DNA of 41,499 nt from Candidatus Dadabacteria bacterium (GTDB lineage: Bacteria; Desulfobacterota_D; UBA1144; Nemesobacterales; Mycalebacteriaceae). The first letter of the stretch is position 1. Every line of letters starts with the position of its first letter. Positions 23,075-31,456 of this stretch are shown in pieces. The notes below the pieces were generated by a model that made no database searches, was not told the origin of the DNA, and was given only the letters and a program-made list of their open reading frames with translations. The translations under genes and the position numbers were made by a program. The DNA is taken from positions 1 to 41,499 of the forward strand of contig JAPOUR010000036.1 of assembly GCA_026708565.1 (NCBI GenBank), given 5' to 3'.

Positions 23075-23946
23075 CCTTCGGGGAACTTTACAGGGACGGC
23101 TCAAAGCCGGTTATATCGTTTGAAATTTTTCCTCCCAAAACCCCGGAGGGAAAAAGCAAACTGATGCGGACGCTTGAGGAACTTGCGGAGATGCGCCCGG
23201 CGTTTATCTCCGTTACCTACGGGGCGATGGGAACGACACGGGAGGGCAGTTTTGAGATAGCGTCCCGCATTAAAAGCATGGGCGTTGAGACCGCGAGCCA
23301 TCTTACTTGCGTGGGCTCTTCGGGAGCGGAAATAGACGGGATTTTGACGGATCTCGGAGAGCGCGGAATTGAAAATATAGTCGCGCTTCGGGGCGACCCG
23401 CCCGCCGGGAAACAGTTTGTTGCGGCGGAGGGCGGATACGGGCACGCAAACGAACTTGTGGAGCACATCAGAAGATTTGAAAAACAAAACGGCGGGCGTT
23501 TCGGCGTTGCAGTCGCCGGGTATCCGGAAAAGCATGTTGAAGCCGAATCAATGGAAAAAGACATGGAAAATCTGGCGCAAAAAGTCCGCGCGGGGGCGGA
23601 CGCCGTTATCACCCAACTGTTTTACGACAACTCGCGCTACTTTGATTTTTTGGACATGGCGCGCGGCGCGGGTGTGCAAACCCCGATTGTGCCCGGACTG
23701 ATGCCCATACTCTCAAGCCGTCAGGTTGTGAAAATAACCTCAATGTGCGGGAGTTCCGTGCCGCCCGATATTATGAAACGGCTTGAGCGGTGCGAGAGCA
23801 AAGGCGGCGACCCCGCCGGGGTGGGAGTGGACGTCTGCGCGCGGCAGGCGGAGGAACTGCTCAAGGCGGGAGCGCCGGGCATACATTTTTACGTCCTGAA
23901 CAGGGCGTCTCATGTGAAATCGGTTCTGAAACGGCTGGGGCTGTAG
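23071..23946 (+). CDS. metF: 5,10-methylenetetrahydrofolate reductase
   Basis: MetF reduces methylene-THF to methyl-THF for methionine synthesis, using FAD. From ATG at 23071 it has 291 residues. Catalytic Glu18 lies in SFEIFPPKTPEGK, and ALRGDPP, GVAVAGYPEKH and DAVITQLFYDN are family motifs. The end VPGLMPILSSRQV and GIHFYVLNRA are also typical. It overlaps the MFS gene by four bases and abuts the pdxH stop on the other strand with no gap. Confidence 0.95.
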   Translation: MTFGELYRDGSKPVISFEIFPPKTPEGKSKLMRTLEELAEMRPAFISVTYGAMGTTREGSFEIASRIKSMGVETASHLTCVGSSGAEIDGILTDLGERGIENIVALRGDPPAGKQFVAAEGGYGHANELVEHIRRFEKQNGGRFGVAVAGYPEKHVEAESMEKDMENLAQKVRAGADAVITQLFYDNSRYFDFLDMARGAGVQTPIVPGLMPILSSRQVVKITSMCGSSVPPDIMKRLERCESKGGDPAGVGVDVCARQAEELLKAGAPGIHFYVLNRASHVKSVLKRLGL

Positions 23947-24582
23947 TCAGGGGGCAAGGCGCTCAATTATCCAGCGGCCGTTTTTGTCCAAACGGTGGCG
24001 AATTCTGTCGTGCATGCGGTTTTCCCTTCCCTGCCAGAACTCAAACACGGACGGCGTTATTCTGTATCCCTTCCAGTGCGGGGGGCGGGGAATCTGCGGC
24101 AAGCCGCTAAAACGGTCTTCGCAACTCCTGAAACTTTCCTCCAGTTCCCCCCTGTCGCTCACAACCCTCCCCTGCGGAGACGCCCACGCCCCCAACTGAC
24201 TCGCGCGGGGCCTTGACGCAAAATAATCATCAGCCTCCTTTTCAGAAACCTCCCCAACCGCGCCCTCTATTCTCACCTGCCTCTCAAAGGCACTCCAGAA
24301 AAAACACGCCGAAACGCGCGAATTTTCCGCCATCTCCAAGCCCTTTCTGCTCATTGAATTGGTGTAAAAGACAAACCCGCGCCCGTCCGCCTCTTTGAGA
24401 AGAAGCATCCTGCAAGACGGCTTCCCGCCGTCCGAAACCGTGGAAAGCGCAAACGCATTTGGAAGGTCAACGCCGGACTTGACGGCTTCCTCATACCACA
24501 GGGAAAACTGCTTGAACGGGTCGGGCGAGACCGTCTGTTCGTCAAGCCTCATAAGCGTGTATTGCCTGTCCGTCCTACCCAC
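23947..24582 (-). CDS. pdxH: Pyridoxamine 5'-phosphate oxidase
   Basis: PdxH oxidises pyridoxamine or pyridoxine phosphate to PLP with FMN. I choose GTG at 24582: GGAGG lies eight bases upstream and the frame then aligns with the E. coli N-terminus at RQYTL. This gives 211 residues. Motifs are RMLLLKEADGRGFVFYTN, SRKGLEMAEN, ERQVRIEGAV, SRPRASQLGAWASPQ and FWQGRENRMHDR. The start overlaps the epimerase stop by eight bases. Upstream extension to 24636 is not family-like. Confidence 0.93.
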   Translation of the reverse strand: MGRTDRQYTLMRLDEQTVSPDPFKQFSLWYEEAVKSGVDLPNAFALSTVSDGGKPSCRMLLLKEADGRGFVFYTNSMSRKGLEMAENSRVSACFFWSAFERQVRIEGAVGEVSEKEADDYFASRPRASQLGAWASPQGRVVSDRGELEESFRSCEDRFSGLPQIPRPPHWKGYRITPSVFEFWQGRENRMHDRIRHRLDKNGRWIIERLAP

Positions 24583-25459
24583 GCCGCCCGCCTCCAATCT
24601 CCGAACGGAGAAACGTTTCAAGGTCTTCATCTTCAAAGCGGAAACCCGCCTTTATCAGTTTTTGGGGAACAACCTTCGCGCCGCCGAGGATAATCTCTTC
24701 ACCCATTTCACCCAGAACGAGTTTTATTACCCGCTTCGGAACAGTAAAGAAAACGGGGCGCTTCAGCACGCTGCCAACGGTTCGGGAGAAATCCCCGCTT
24801 TGGACGGGAGAAGGTGAAACGATATTCACGGAGCCCGAAATCCCGCCGTTGTTAATCAAAAACCGCATCGCCCTGACCGCATCGGCAAGGGATATCCAAC
24901 TGAACCACGCGCTTCCGTCTCCCGCTTTCGCGCCGAGACCGAGGGAAAAAACGGCCCTTGCCGCGCGGAGCATGGCGGCGCGGTTTGAGAGGACAACCCC
25001 GAACCGGAGGCGGGCGACCCTTGTTGCCGGAGATGCGGCGCAGTCCGCCGCATCCTCCCACCGGCGGGCGACATCGGCAAGAAAGCCCTCCCCGGCGGCG
25101 CTTTCCTCCGTGAGCAACTCATCGCCCCTGCTTCCGTAAAACCCCGTTGCGGAAGCGCAGAGAAACACCTTCGGCGGACGGGAAAGACCTGAAAACATGT
25201 CGGCGAAAAACTCCGCGCTTTCAACCCTGCTTCGCTCAATCTCTTTCTTTGCGGCGGCCGTCCACCTGCGCATTATTCCAAGTCCGCACAGATTCACGGC
25301 GGCGTCCGCGCCTTCAAAGTCACCGGGGGCGGCGTCAAAGAAAGCCCCCCCGGCGCGGCGGGACCGCCTGAGACGCACAACGCCGTGGCCGTCCGCCTCA
25401 AGGGAGGCGGCAAGAGCGGAGCCGATAAGACCGCTTGAACCGGATATTAAAACTTTCAC
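24575..25459 (-). CDS. TIGR01777-family NAD-dependent epimerase/SDR
   Basis: A 294-residue protein with Rossmann motif GSSGLIGSALA at residues 7-17, catalytic-site region SATGFYGSRGDELLTEE, RFGVVLS, and the C-terminal DUF1731-like end KRVIKLVLGEMGEEIILGGAKVVP and GFRFEDEDLETFL. This is the YfcH/SulA-like family, whose substrate is not known. It stands between the LLM oxidoreductase and pdxH on the same strand. Confidence 0.9.
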   Translation of the reverse strand: MKVLISGSSGLIGSALAASLEADGHGVVRLRRSRRAGGAFFDAAPGDFEGADAAVNLCGLGIMRRWTAAAKKEIERSRVESAEFFADMFSGLSRPPKVFLCASATGFYGSRGDELLTEESAAGEGFLADVARRWEDAADCAASPATRVARLRFGVVLSNRAAMLRAARAVFSLGLGAKAGDGSAWFSWISLADAVRAMRFLINNGGISGSVNIVSPSPVQSGDFSRTVGSVLKRPVFFTVPKRVIKLVLGEMGEEIILGGAKVVPQKLIKAGFRFEDEDLETFLRSEIGGGRRG

Positions 25460-25506
25460 GGTATAAAATAGTGTTTGACGGAGCGGGAAAAAACAACCCG
25501 GCGGCC

Positions 25507-26532
25507 TCAGGAACCAAACGCCTCAACTATTCTGTTCTGATACATGGCGACCTGGTCGGGGTCAAGAAAGTAGTGGGGGGCGCTTAAGATCGGCAGGTCA
25601 AGAAAGTCGGCGCAACTCTCAATTTTCTTTCTGCACAGGTCTGTGGGGCCGACAACGGCGAAGGTCTCAAGCATGTCATCGCTCACATTTTCCACCATGC
25701 CGTCAACATCCCCTTTGAAGTAGGCGTCCCGTATCTTCTGAATCTGCTCCGTGAAGCCGTGCAGAATGAAGGGTTTCCAGTATGTCTTTACCGTGGCGTA
25801 AAACGCGACAGTTGCTTTTGCCGCTCTGCGGACTTCCGGCAGGTCGTCCGCGCCGCAGACCGCGCAAATGAATATGGAAGAGACACAAAAATCACTCCGC
25901 TCCCGTCCGGACCGAGCAAGCCCGTCCCGAAGGGAGGGAAGCACACTTTCTTCAATGTATTTCCTTGAACAGACTATGTGTCCTATGTAGCCGTCCGCAG
26001 ACTGTCCCGCCGCGCGCGCCATGTTCTCCCCCACCGCGGCGAGGAACACCGGGACGGACCGGCGGACCGGCGCAAACGGCCTCCTGAAACCCTTCATATT
26101 GATGTCGTAATGCTCTCCCCCGTAAACCACGTCTTCCCCCGTGTGCGAGACGGAAATCACCCGCCTTACTATGTCAACGCACTCCCTGATTCTGGCAACG
26201 GGTTTGCCGTGAGGCTGGCCGTGCCACATCTCGTTTGTGCGCCGGGCTCCGGAGCCGAGCCCTAAAATGAGCCGCCCGCCGGACGCCTCGTCCACGTCCA
26301 TGGCGCTCACGGCGGTTATCAGGGGACTCCTCGCAAACGCCAGAGAGACGGCAGTGCCGAGTTTGATTGTTGATGTGCGCGGGGCTATCGCCGCAAGCTG
26401 CTGAAACGCCGTTCTGTAAAGTTCCGTCGCCCAAACGGAATGAAAACCCGCCGCTTCGGCCAATCTTGAAACCTCCACTATCCCGTCAAGGGAGTGGGAG
26501 TCAACTATCAATCCGAGCGGGGCCGCCTTCAT
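25507..26532 (-). CDS. LLM-class (luciferase-like) flavin/F420-dependent oxidoreductase
   Basis: The 341-residue protein has the bacterial luciferase-like TIM barrel: SRLAEAAGFHSVWATELYR, IKLGTAVSLAFARSPL, the conserved GGRLILGLGSGARRTNE and FLAAVGENMARAAGQSADGYI. Members use F420 or FMN to reduce or oxidise small molecules. Cofactor choice cannot be read here, and no F420 synthesis gene lies in the window. It starts 17 bases after rplQ without a terminator, so it may share the ribosomal transcript. Confidence 0.88.
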   Translation of the reverse strand: MKAAPLGLIVDSHSLDGIVEVSRLAEAAGFHSVWATELYRTAFQQLAAIAPRTSTIKLGTAVSLAFARSPLITAVSAMDVDEASGGRLILGLGSGARRTNEMWHGQPHGKPVARIRECVDIVRRVISVSHTGEDVVYGGEHYDINMKGFRRPFAPVRRSVPVFLAAVGENMARAAGQSADGYIGHIVCSRKYIEESVLPSLRDGLARSGRERSDFCVSSIFICAVCGADDLPEVRRAAKATVAFYATVKTYWKPFILHGFTEQIQKIRDAYFKGDVDGMVENVSDDMLETFAVVGPTDLCRKKIESCADFLDLPILSAPHYFLDPDQVAMYQNRIVEAFGS

Positions 26533-26549
26533 TGCGGGAGAAAACCGGT

Positions 26550-27203
26550 TCAGTTTTCCGGTTTCGTCTCCGGTTCAGGTTCGGCGGCGGCTTCGGCCTG
26601 TTTCTCCGGCGCGGCTTCGGCGGGAGCATCGGGAGATTCGCCCGCGCTCTCCGGCGCGGCTGCGGAAGGTTCGGGAGGCGTTTTCGGCGCGTTTTCCTCC
26701 GTTACGGCGGAATCGGTTTCGGGCAACGCCTCCTCTTTCTCCTTTTTCGCCTCATCTTCCGGAGAAGGCGGCAACGGCAGGTTTGATTTCTTTTGCGTCT
26801 TCTTTTTTGAGGACGGCTTGTATTCCTCGGTTACAAGTTCTATACGCGAAACGGGCGTCCGGTCTCCCCTGCGAAATCCGAGGCGGACTATCCTTGAGTA
26901 TCCGCCGGGACGCTCTTTGTGCATTCCGGCAATTTCAGTGAACACCTTTCTTGCCACTTCCTTGTCGTTTATGTAGCCGAAGATGCGCCTTTTATAGGAA
27001 AGCCCCCCGTCCGGCGCGTCCTCTCCGGCGCTGTTCTTTGCAAGGGTGATTATCTTGTCCGCAACGCGCTTCAGTTCTTTGGCTCTGGCGTCAGTGGTTT
27101 GTATGCCGCCGTGCCTGAAAAGCTCCGTTGCCATGTTGCGGAACATCGCCTTTCTGTGCTTGGTCTTTACGCCAAGTTTTCTTCCCAGCCTTCTGTTTCT
27201 CAT
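26550..27203 (-). CDS. rplQ: 50S ribosomal protein L17 with long acidic tail
   Basis: The first 128 residues are L17 (RNRRLGRKLGVKTKHRKAMF, TTDARAKELKRVADKIITLAK, IVRLGFRRGDRTPVSRIELV). Then about 90 residues of low complexity follow, rich in Glu, Ala and Pro (SKKKTQKKSN, then EAAPEKQAEAAAEPEPETKPEN). L17 is usually 115-135 residues, so the tail is a clear extension. It is the last ribosomal gene of the run, 36 bases after rpoA. Confidence 0.95.
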   Translation of the reverse strand: MRNRRLGRKLGVKTKHRKAMFRNMATELFRHGGIQTTDARAKELKRVADKIITLAKNSAGEDAPDGGLSYKRRIFGYINDKEVARKVFTEIAGMHKERPGGYSRIVRLGFRRGDRTPVSRIELVTEEYKPSSKKKTQKKSNLPLPPSPEDEAKKEKEEALPETDSAVTEENAPKTPPEPSAAAPESAGESPDAPAEAAPEKQAEAAAEPEPETKPEN

Positions 27204-27239
27204 CGCTCAAACTTCCCGAAAACACAAACACTCCGGCGC

Positions 27240-28265
27240 TCAGGGTTTTGCCCTGCTCTCTTTGACCCGGTTGTATATCTCCTGATTGATATTCATATCA
27301 AGAGACATCTGCGGCGAGAGGGTCTTCAGTTTCTTGAGCACATCCTCAAGGGAGCTCTTGCCAAAACTGGGCAGGTTAAGCAACTCGCTCTCACTCTTTT
27401 GAACAAGGTCTCCGACATACTCCATATTGGCGCTGGTCAGGCAGTTAAGGGAGCGGACGGAGAAGTCCACCTCGTCAAGCGGAGTGAACAGAATTTCCTC
27501 GTCCCCTTTTATCGTATAGGTCTCCTCGCTCTCTTCCTGATCAACCCCCTGGTCGCTGAAGTTTATAAACCGCTTGAGTTGGTGAGTGATAATCTTCGCC
27601 GCATACGCCAGCGCGTCTTCGGGAACCACGGAGCCCTTTGTCCATATCTCAAGCACGAGATTTTCATAGTCGGTCTTCCTCCCGACGCGGGCGTTCTTTA
27701 TGGAGTAGTTCACCTTGGTCACCGGCGAGAAAAAGGCGTCCACCGGAAGGTATTCCTCTCCCATTGAGCGCGGGGCCTCTCTCTCTTCAACCGGCTGGTA
27801 GCCCCTGCCGGTCTCAACCACCAGACTCATCTCAACTTTGGTCTTGGTTGAAACGGTCGCTATGTAATGGTCGCCGTTCAGAACCTGCATATTGTTTGTT
27901 GATTGGATGTCCGAGGCTTTGATCTCGCCGGGACCCTGAAAAGACAGTTCCAAAACCTGCATATCCGGCGTGTTCGCCTTGAAGTTGACCCCTTTGAAGT
28001 TCATCAGTATCTCCGAAACATCTTCGGCAACACCGGAGATGGAGGAAAATTCGTGAAGAACGCCCCCTATCTTCACCGCCGTAATGGCGGGTCCCTGAAG
28101 GGAGGAGAGCAGAACCCTCCTCATCGCATTTCCGACCGTAACGCCGTAGCCCCTCTCAAGAGGCTCAAAGTTGAACTTTGAATAAAAAGGCGTCACGGTC
28201 TTTTCGTCCTTGACGACCTTTTTCGGCCTTACGAGTGTTGTCCAGTTGCTCTGAAAATCTTTCAA
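27240..28265 (-). CDS. rpoA: RNA polymerase alpha subunit
   Basis: The alpha dimer nucleates RNA polymerase assembly. The 341 residues have the N-terminal dimer domain (about 20-240, with EPLERGYGVTVGNAMRRVLLSSLQGPAI in parts) and the C-terminal DNA- and activator-binding domain (about 262-325: VDFSVRSLNCLTSANMEYVGDL, SFGKSSLEDVLKKL). The N-terminus is somewhat longer than in E. coli. It lies 42 bases after rpsD and 36 bases before rplQ. Confidence 0.97.
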   Translation of the reverse strand: MKDFQSNWTTLVRPKKVVKDEKTVTPFYSKFNFEPLERGYGVTVGNAMRRVLLSSLQGPAITAVKIGGVLHEFSSISGVAEDVSEILMNFKGVNFKANTPDMQVLELSFQGPGEIKASDIQSTNNMQVLNGDHYIATVSTKTKVEMSLVVETGRGYQPVEEREAPRSMGEEYLPVDAFFSPVTKVNYSIKNARVGRKTDYENLVLEIWTKGSVVPEDALAYAAKIITHQLKRFINFSDQGVDQEESEETYTIKGDEEILFTPLDEVDFSVRSLNCLTSANMEYVGDLVQKSESELLNLPSFGKSSLEDVLKKLKTLSPQMSLDMNINQEIYNRVKESRAKP

Positions 28266-28307
28266 ACTTGCTTCCTCCTATTTAATCATTCAAAAGGGGC
28301 CGTGCGA

Positions 28308-28940
28308 CTACACCCTTGAATAAAACTCAACAATCAGGTTCTCACTGATGGGAACCTGAATGTCCTCCCTTTGCGGAGTCCTTACCACCTTCCCCCTGTA
28401 TTTTTCCCTTTCCAGAGCGAGCCACCCGGGAAGGCTCTTTTTCTCCGACAGCCCCAGAGAGCGGTTGATGCCCGGCATCTTCCTGCTTGCTTCCCGCACC
28501 TCAACAACATTGCCCGCCTTCACCCTGCATGAAGGCACGTCAACGCGCGCGCCGTCAACGGACACATGCCCCAGATTGACAAGCTGGCGCGCCTCATTGC
28601 GCGAAGACGCAAAACCCAGACGAAACACCACATTGTCAAGGCGCGTCTCAATCAGGGAGAGAAGAAGCGAACCGGTAACCCCCTTGGTTCTTACCGCCTC
28701 TCTGAAATAAATTTTGAACTGGCGCTCGGTCACTCCGTATATGCCTCTGGCTTTCTGCTTCTCCCTCAACCGCAACCCGTATTCAGTGCTCCTTCTGCGT
28801 ATCCTCTTGCCCTGCAAGCCGGGAGGATAGGGCTTCCTCTCAACGGCGCACTTGGGGGTTGAGCACCTCTCGCCTTTGAGAAACAGCTTCTCTCCCTCTC
28901 TCCTGCAAATTTTGCAAACCGGACCCGTGTATCTTGCCAT
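28308..28940 (-). CDS. rpsD: 30S ribosomal protein S4
   Basis: The 210-residue S4 begins with MARYTGPVCKICRREGEKLFLKGERC; four cysteines (CKIC and later C) fit the zinc-binding form. The S4 RNA-binding domain (about 98-160) has RLDNVVFRLGFASSRNEARQLVNLGHVSV in parts. S4 is a primary 16S rRNA binder and in some bacteria represses its own operon. It is 13 bases after rpsK. Confidence 0.97.
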   Translation of the reverse strand: MARYTGPVCKICRREGEKLFLKGERCSTPKCAVERKPYPPGLQGKRIRRRSTEYGLRLREKQKARGIYGVTERQFKIYFREAVRTKGVTGSLLLSLIETRLDNVVFRLGFASSRNEARQLVNLGHVSVDGARVDVPSCRVKAGNVVEVREASRKMPGINRSLGLSEKKSLPGWLALEREKYRGKVVRTPQREDIQVPISENLIVEFYSRV

Positions 28941-28953
28941 TATACTTTCCGCC

Positions 28954-29337
28954 TCACACTCTTCTTCTGCCGCGCGGCCTGCACCCGTTGTGCGGTATGG
29001 GCGTTACGTCCCTGATGGAAGACACCCTGAGACCCGCCGCCTGAATTGACCTTATGGCGGCTTCACGCCCCGGACCCGGCCCCTTGACATACACCCGCGC
29101 GGATTTCATTCCGGAACCCATTGCCCTCTTTGCCACATCCTCGGCCGCCACCTGAGCGGCGAACGGAGTTCCCTTCCTTGTGCCCCTGAATCCTCTGGCT
29201 CCGCCGCTTGACCACGCAATAACATCGCCCTGAGGGTGGGACACGGTGATAACGGTGTTGCTGAAGGTGGCGTGTATGTGCACGACGCCCTCGTCAACAG
29301 ACCTCTTTATCTTCTTTTTTGATCCCTTGGTTGCCAT
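28954..29337 (-). CDS. rpsK: 30S ribosomal protein S11
   Basis: The 127-residue S11 has [20 protein letters not shown] and the conserved end [20 protein letters not shown]. It forms part of the 30S platform with S6, S18 and S21. It is nine bases after rpsM. Confidence 0.97.
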   Translation of the reverse strand: MATKGSKKKIKRSVDEGVVHIHATFSNTVITVSHPQGDVIAWSSGGARGFRGTRKGTPFAAQVAAEDVAKRAMGSGMKSARVYVKGPGPGREAAIRSIQAAGLRVSSIRDVTPIPHNGCRPRGRRRV

Positions 29338-29346
29338 GATTCGCCG

Positions 29347-29727
29347 TTACTTGCCCGCCTTTTTCTTCTTCGCTATCGCCGTGCCCCGCGGGCCTTTCCT
29401 TGTTCTCGCGTTCGCCTTGGTTTTCTGCCCGCGCACCGGAAGACCGGTGCGATGCCTTATGCCCCTGTAGCACCCTATCTCAACCAAGCGTTTGATGTTC
29501 ATCTGCACATCTTTCCTGAGGTCTCCCTCAACAACGCAGTTGCGCTCTATGTATTGCCGTATGTCCGCCACCTCTTTCTCACTGAGGTCTTTTGACCGTT
29601 TGGCGGAGTCTATGTTCAAAGCGCCCACTATGCCCGAGGCCGTGGCTCTGCCTATGCCGTATATGTAGGTCAAGGCAAACTCAACTCTCTTCTCAAGGGG
29701 TATGTCAACACCGGCTATTCTCGGCAT
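29347..29727 (-). CDS. rpsM: 30S ribosomal protein S13
   Basis: The 126-residue S13 has [26 protein letters not shown] and the end [19 protein letters not shown]. It contacts the P-site tRNA and the head of the 30S subunit. It is followed by the lysine-rich tail AKKKKAGK. Confidence 0.97.
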   Translation of the reverse strand: MPRIAGVDIPLEKRVEFALTYIYGIGRATASGIVGALNIDSAKRSKDLSEKEVADIRQYIERNCVVEGDLRKDVQMNIKRLVEIGCYRGIRHRTGLPVRGQKTKANARTRKGPRGTAIAKKKKAGK

Positions 29728-29731
29728 AATG

Positions 29732-29845
29732 TTATCCCTGCCTCTGCTTGCAGCGTTTGTTTGAGCAAATCACCCTCACTACGCCCCTGCGCTTGATAAT
29801 CCTGCACTTGTTGCAAATCTTCTTTACCGACGACCTTACTTTCAA
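29732..29845 (-). CDS. rpmJ: 50S ribosomal protein L36
   Basis: A 37-codon gene from TTG at 29845 to TAA at 29732: [20 protein letters not shown] followed by [16 protein letters not shown]. It is the zinc-binding L36; here the fourth metal ligand is Cys (KRCKQRQG), where most have His (KHKQRQG), so the site is C4. GGAG lies six bases before the TTG, and TTG overlaps the infA stop as TTGA. It lies in the expected place between infA and rpsM. Confidence 0.93.
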   Translation of the reverse strand: MKVRSSVKKICNKCRIIKRRGVVRVICSNKRCKQRQG

Positions 29846-30084
29846 TTTACTCTCTCCGGCTTCATCCTGTATGTGATTCTCCCCCTTGACAGGTCGTAGG
29901 GAGACATCTCTATCTTCACCTTGTCCCCGGGGACTATCCTCACAAACCTTGACCTTGTTCTTCTCATTTTACCTGAAACATAGGCAAGAACCCTTGAACC
30001 GTTCTCCATCTCAACCCTGAACATGGCGTTGGGAAGCGCCTCAACCACCGTTCCTTCAAACTCAACCGTTTCGTTCTTTGACAT
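29842..30084 (-). CDS. infA: Translation initiation factor IF-1
   Basis: The 80-residue IF-1 has the OB-fold sequence [54 protein letters not shown]. Compared with E. coli it has a short insert (RTRSRFVRI region) and a five-residue tail. It blocks the ribosomal A site during initiation. It lies between map (24 bases) and rpmJ (overlap). Confidence 0.95.
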   Translation of the reverse strand: MSKNETVEFEGTVVEALPNAMFRVEMENGSRVLAYVSGKMRRTRSRFVRIVPGDKVKIEMSPYDLSRGRITYRMKPERVN

Positions 30085-30108
30085 ACGCCTCCGCGTCCGC
30101 GCTCCTCA

Positions 30109-30870
30109 TCAGTTAAACCCCGTGAGCACCTCGGGGCCGTTCTCAGTTATCGCCACCGTGTGCTCAAAATGAGCGGACATTTTACCATCACTTGTAACAA
30201 CAGTCCACTTATCGGGCAAAGTTTTTATCTCCGCCGAGCCTTCATTCACCATCGGTTCTATGGCAAGAGCCATGCCCGGACGCAAAACAGGACCCCCGCT
30301 TGCGCCGCCGGGCGGAACAAAATTGGGCACTTGCGGCTTCTCGTGAAGTTCCCTTCCTATGCCGTGCCCCACAAACGCCCTTACCACTGAAAACCCTTTG
30401 CTTTCAACATATTTCTGTATGGTTTCGGACACTTCGTAGAGCCGCGCGCCGGGGGCGGCTTTCTCTATGCCGCGCTCAAGCGACCGCCGCGCAATTTCCA
30501 GCAGACGCTCTTTTGCGGGGGTAACCGCGCCCACGGGAATGGTTACGGCGGAGTCGCCGTAAAACCCGGCTTTGTAGGCGCCGAAATCCACTCCCACTAT
30601 GTCGCCCTCGCAAAGCACCCTGTCTTTTGACGGTATGCCGTGCACCACCTCATCGTTCACCGATACGCATATTGAGCACGGGAAATCCATGTAACCCTTG
30701 AATGCGGGCCTTGCCGACCGCCTGTCCGCCACTTGTTCCGCCACACGGTTGAGTTCCCATGTGGACACGCCTTCACGGGCGGCCCCGCTGAGTTTTTCAA
30801 GAACCTCCGCCACAACGGAGCACACCGTCCTCATGCCCTCAAACTTCTCTTTTATCTCCGCAACCGTCAT
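30109..30870 (-). CDS. map: Methionine aminopeptidase, type I
   Basis: Map removes the initiator methionine. The 253 residues show the five metal ligands in context: GVDFGAYKAGFYGDSAVT (two aspartates), GHGIGRELHEKP (histidine), AIEPMVNEG (glutamate) and HFEHTVAIT (glutamate). The ATG overlaps the adk stop by four bases. The order adk-map-infA is typical outside the enterobacteria. Confidence 0.97.
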   Translation of the reverse strand: MTVAEIKEKFEGMRTVCSVVAEVLEKLSGAAREGVSTWELNRVAEQVADRRSARPAFKGYMDFPCSICVSVNDEVVHGIPSKDRVLCEGDIVGVDFGAYKAGFYGDSAVTIPVGAVTPAKERLLEIARRSLERGIEKAAPGARLYEVSETIQKYVESKGFSVVRAFVGHGIGRELHEKPQVPNFVPPGGASGGPVLRPGMALAIEPMVNEGSAEIKTLPDKWTVVTSDGKMSAHFEHTVAITENGPEVLTGFN

Positions 30871-31439
30871 GCCTTTTCCGGCGGGGATACTTCAGAATGT
30901 ATCCTCCCCCTAACCTCGTCAATCGTCCCGGTTCCGTCTATGGCGCGGAAGACGCCCCTGTTACCGTAGTATTCGGCAAGCGGCAAAGTCTGCCGCCGGT
31001 AAACATTCATTCTTTCCCTTATGACGGCCTCGTTGTCATCCGCCCTGCCCTCTGTTTCCGCCCTGAGCAGAAGCCGTTTTACAATTTCCTCCTCGTCCAC
31101 CTCAAGAGACAAAACCGCGTCTATGGCTTCGCGGCGGCTCTCAAGCATGCCGTCCAGAGCGCGCGCCTGTTCGGCGGTTCTGGGAAAACCGTCCAGAAGA
31201 AAACCCGCGCCGCCGAGGTTCTCTATCTTCTGTCTTATTATCTCTATGACCACCTCGTCGGGAACGAGTTTGCCCGCATCCATATAACTTTTCGCAAGAA
31301 GGCCCGTTTCGGTCTCATTCTTCACGGCTTCCCTGAGCATATCTCCGGTGGATATGTGCGCCACTCCGAAAGATGCGGAGATGAACTCCGCCTGAGTTCC
31401 CTTCCCCGCTCCGGGGGGTCCGAATATAATCAAATTCAT
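30867..31439 (-). CDS. adk: Adenylate kinase (short-lid form)
   Basis: Adk interconverts ATP plus AMP with two ADP. From ATG at 31439, with GAGGTG seven bases upstream, it has 190 residues; a GTG at 31448 is an alternative. The P-loop is GPPGAGKGTQAEFIS, then STGDMLREAV, and GFPRTAEQA follows. The lid is short (RAETEGRADDNEAVIRERM), lacking the zinc-binding insert. The gene lies 17 bases after secY and overlaps map. Confidence 0.97.
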   Translation of the reverse strand: MNLIIFGPPGAGKGTQAEFISASFGVAHISTGDMLREAVKNETETGLLAKSYMDAGKLVPDEVVIEIIRQKIENLGGAGFLLDGFPRTAEQARALDGMLESRREAIDAVLSLEVDEEEIVKRLLLRAETEGRADDNEAVIRERMNVYRRQTLPLAEYYGNRGVFRAIDGTGTIDEVRGRIHSEVSPPEKA

Positions 31440-31456
31440 GATTGACACCTCAGGTT

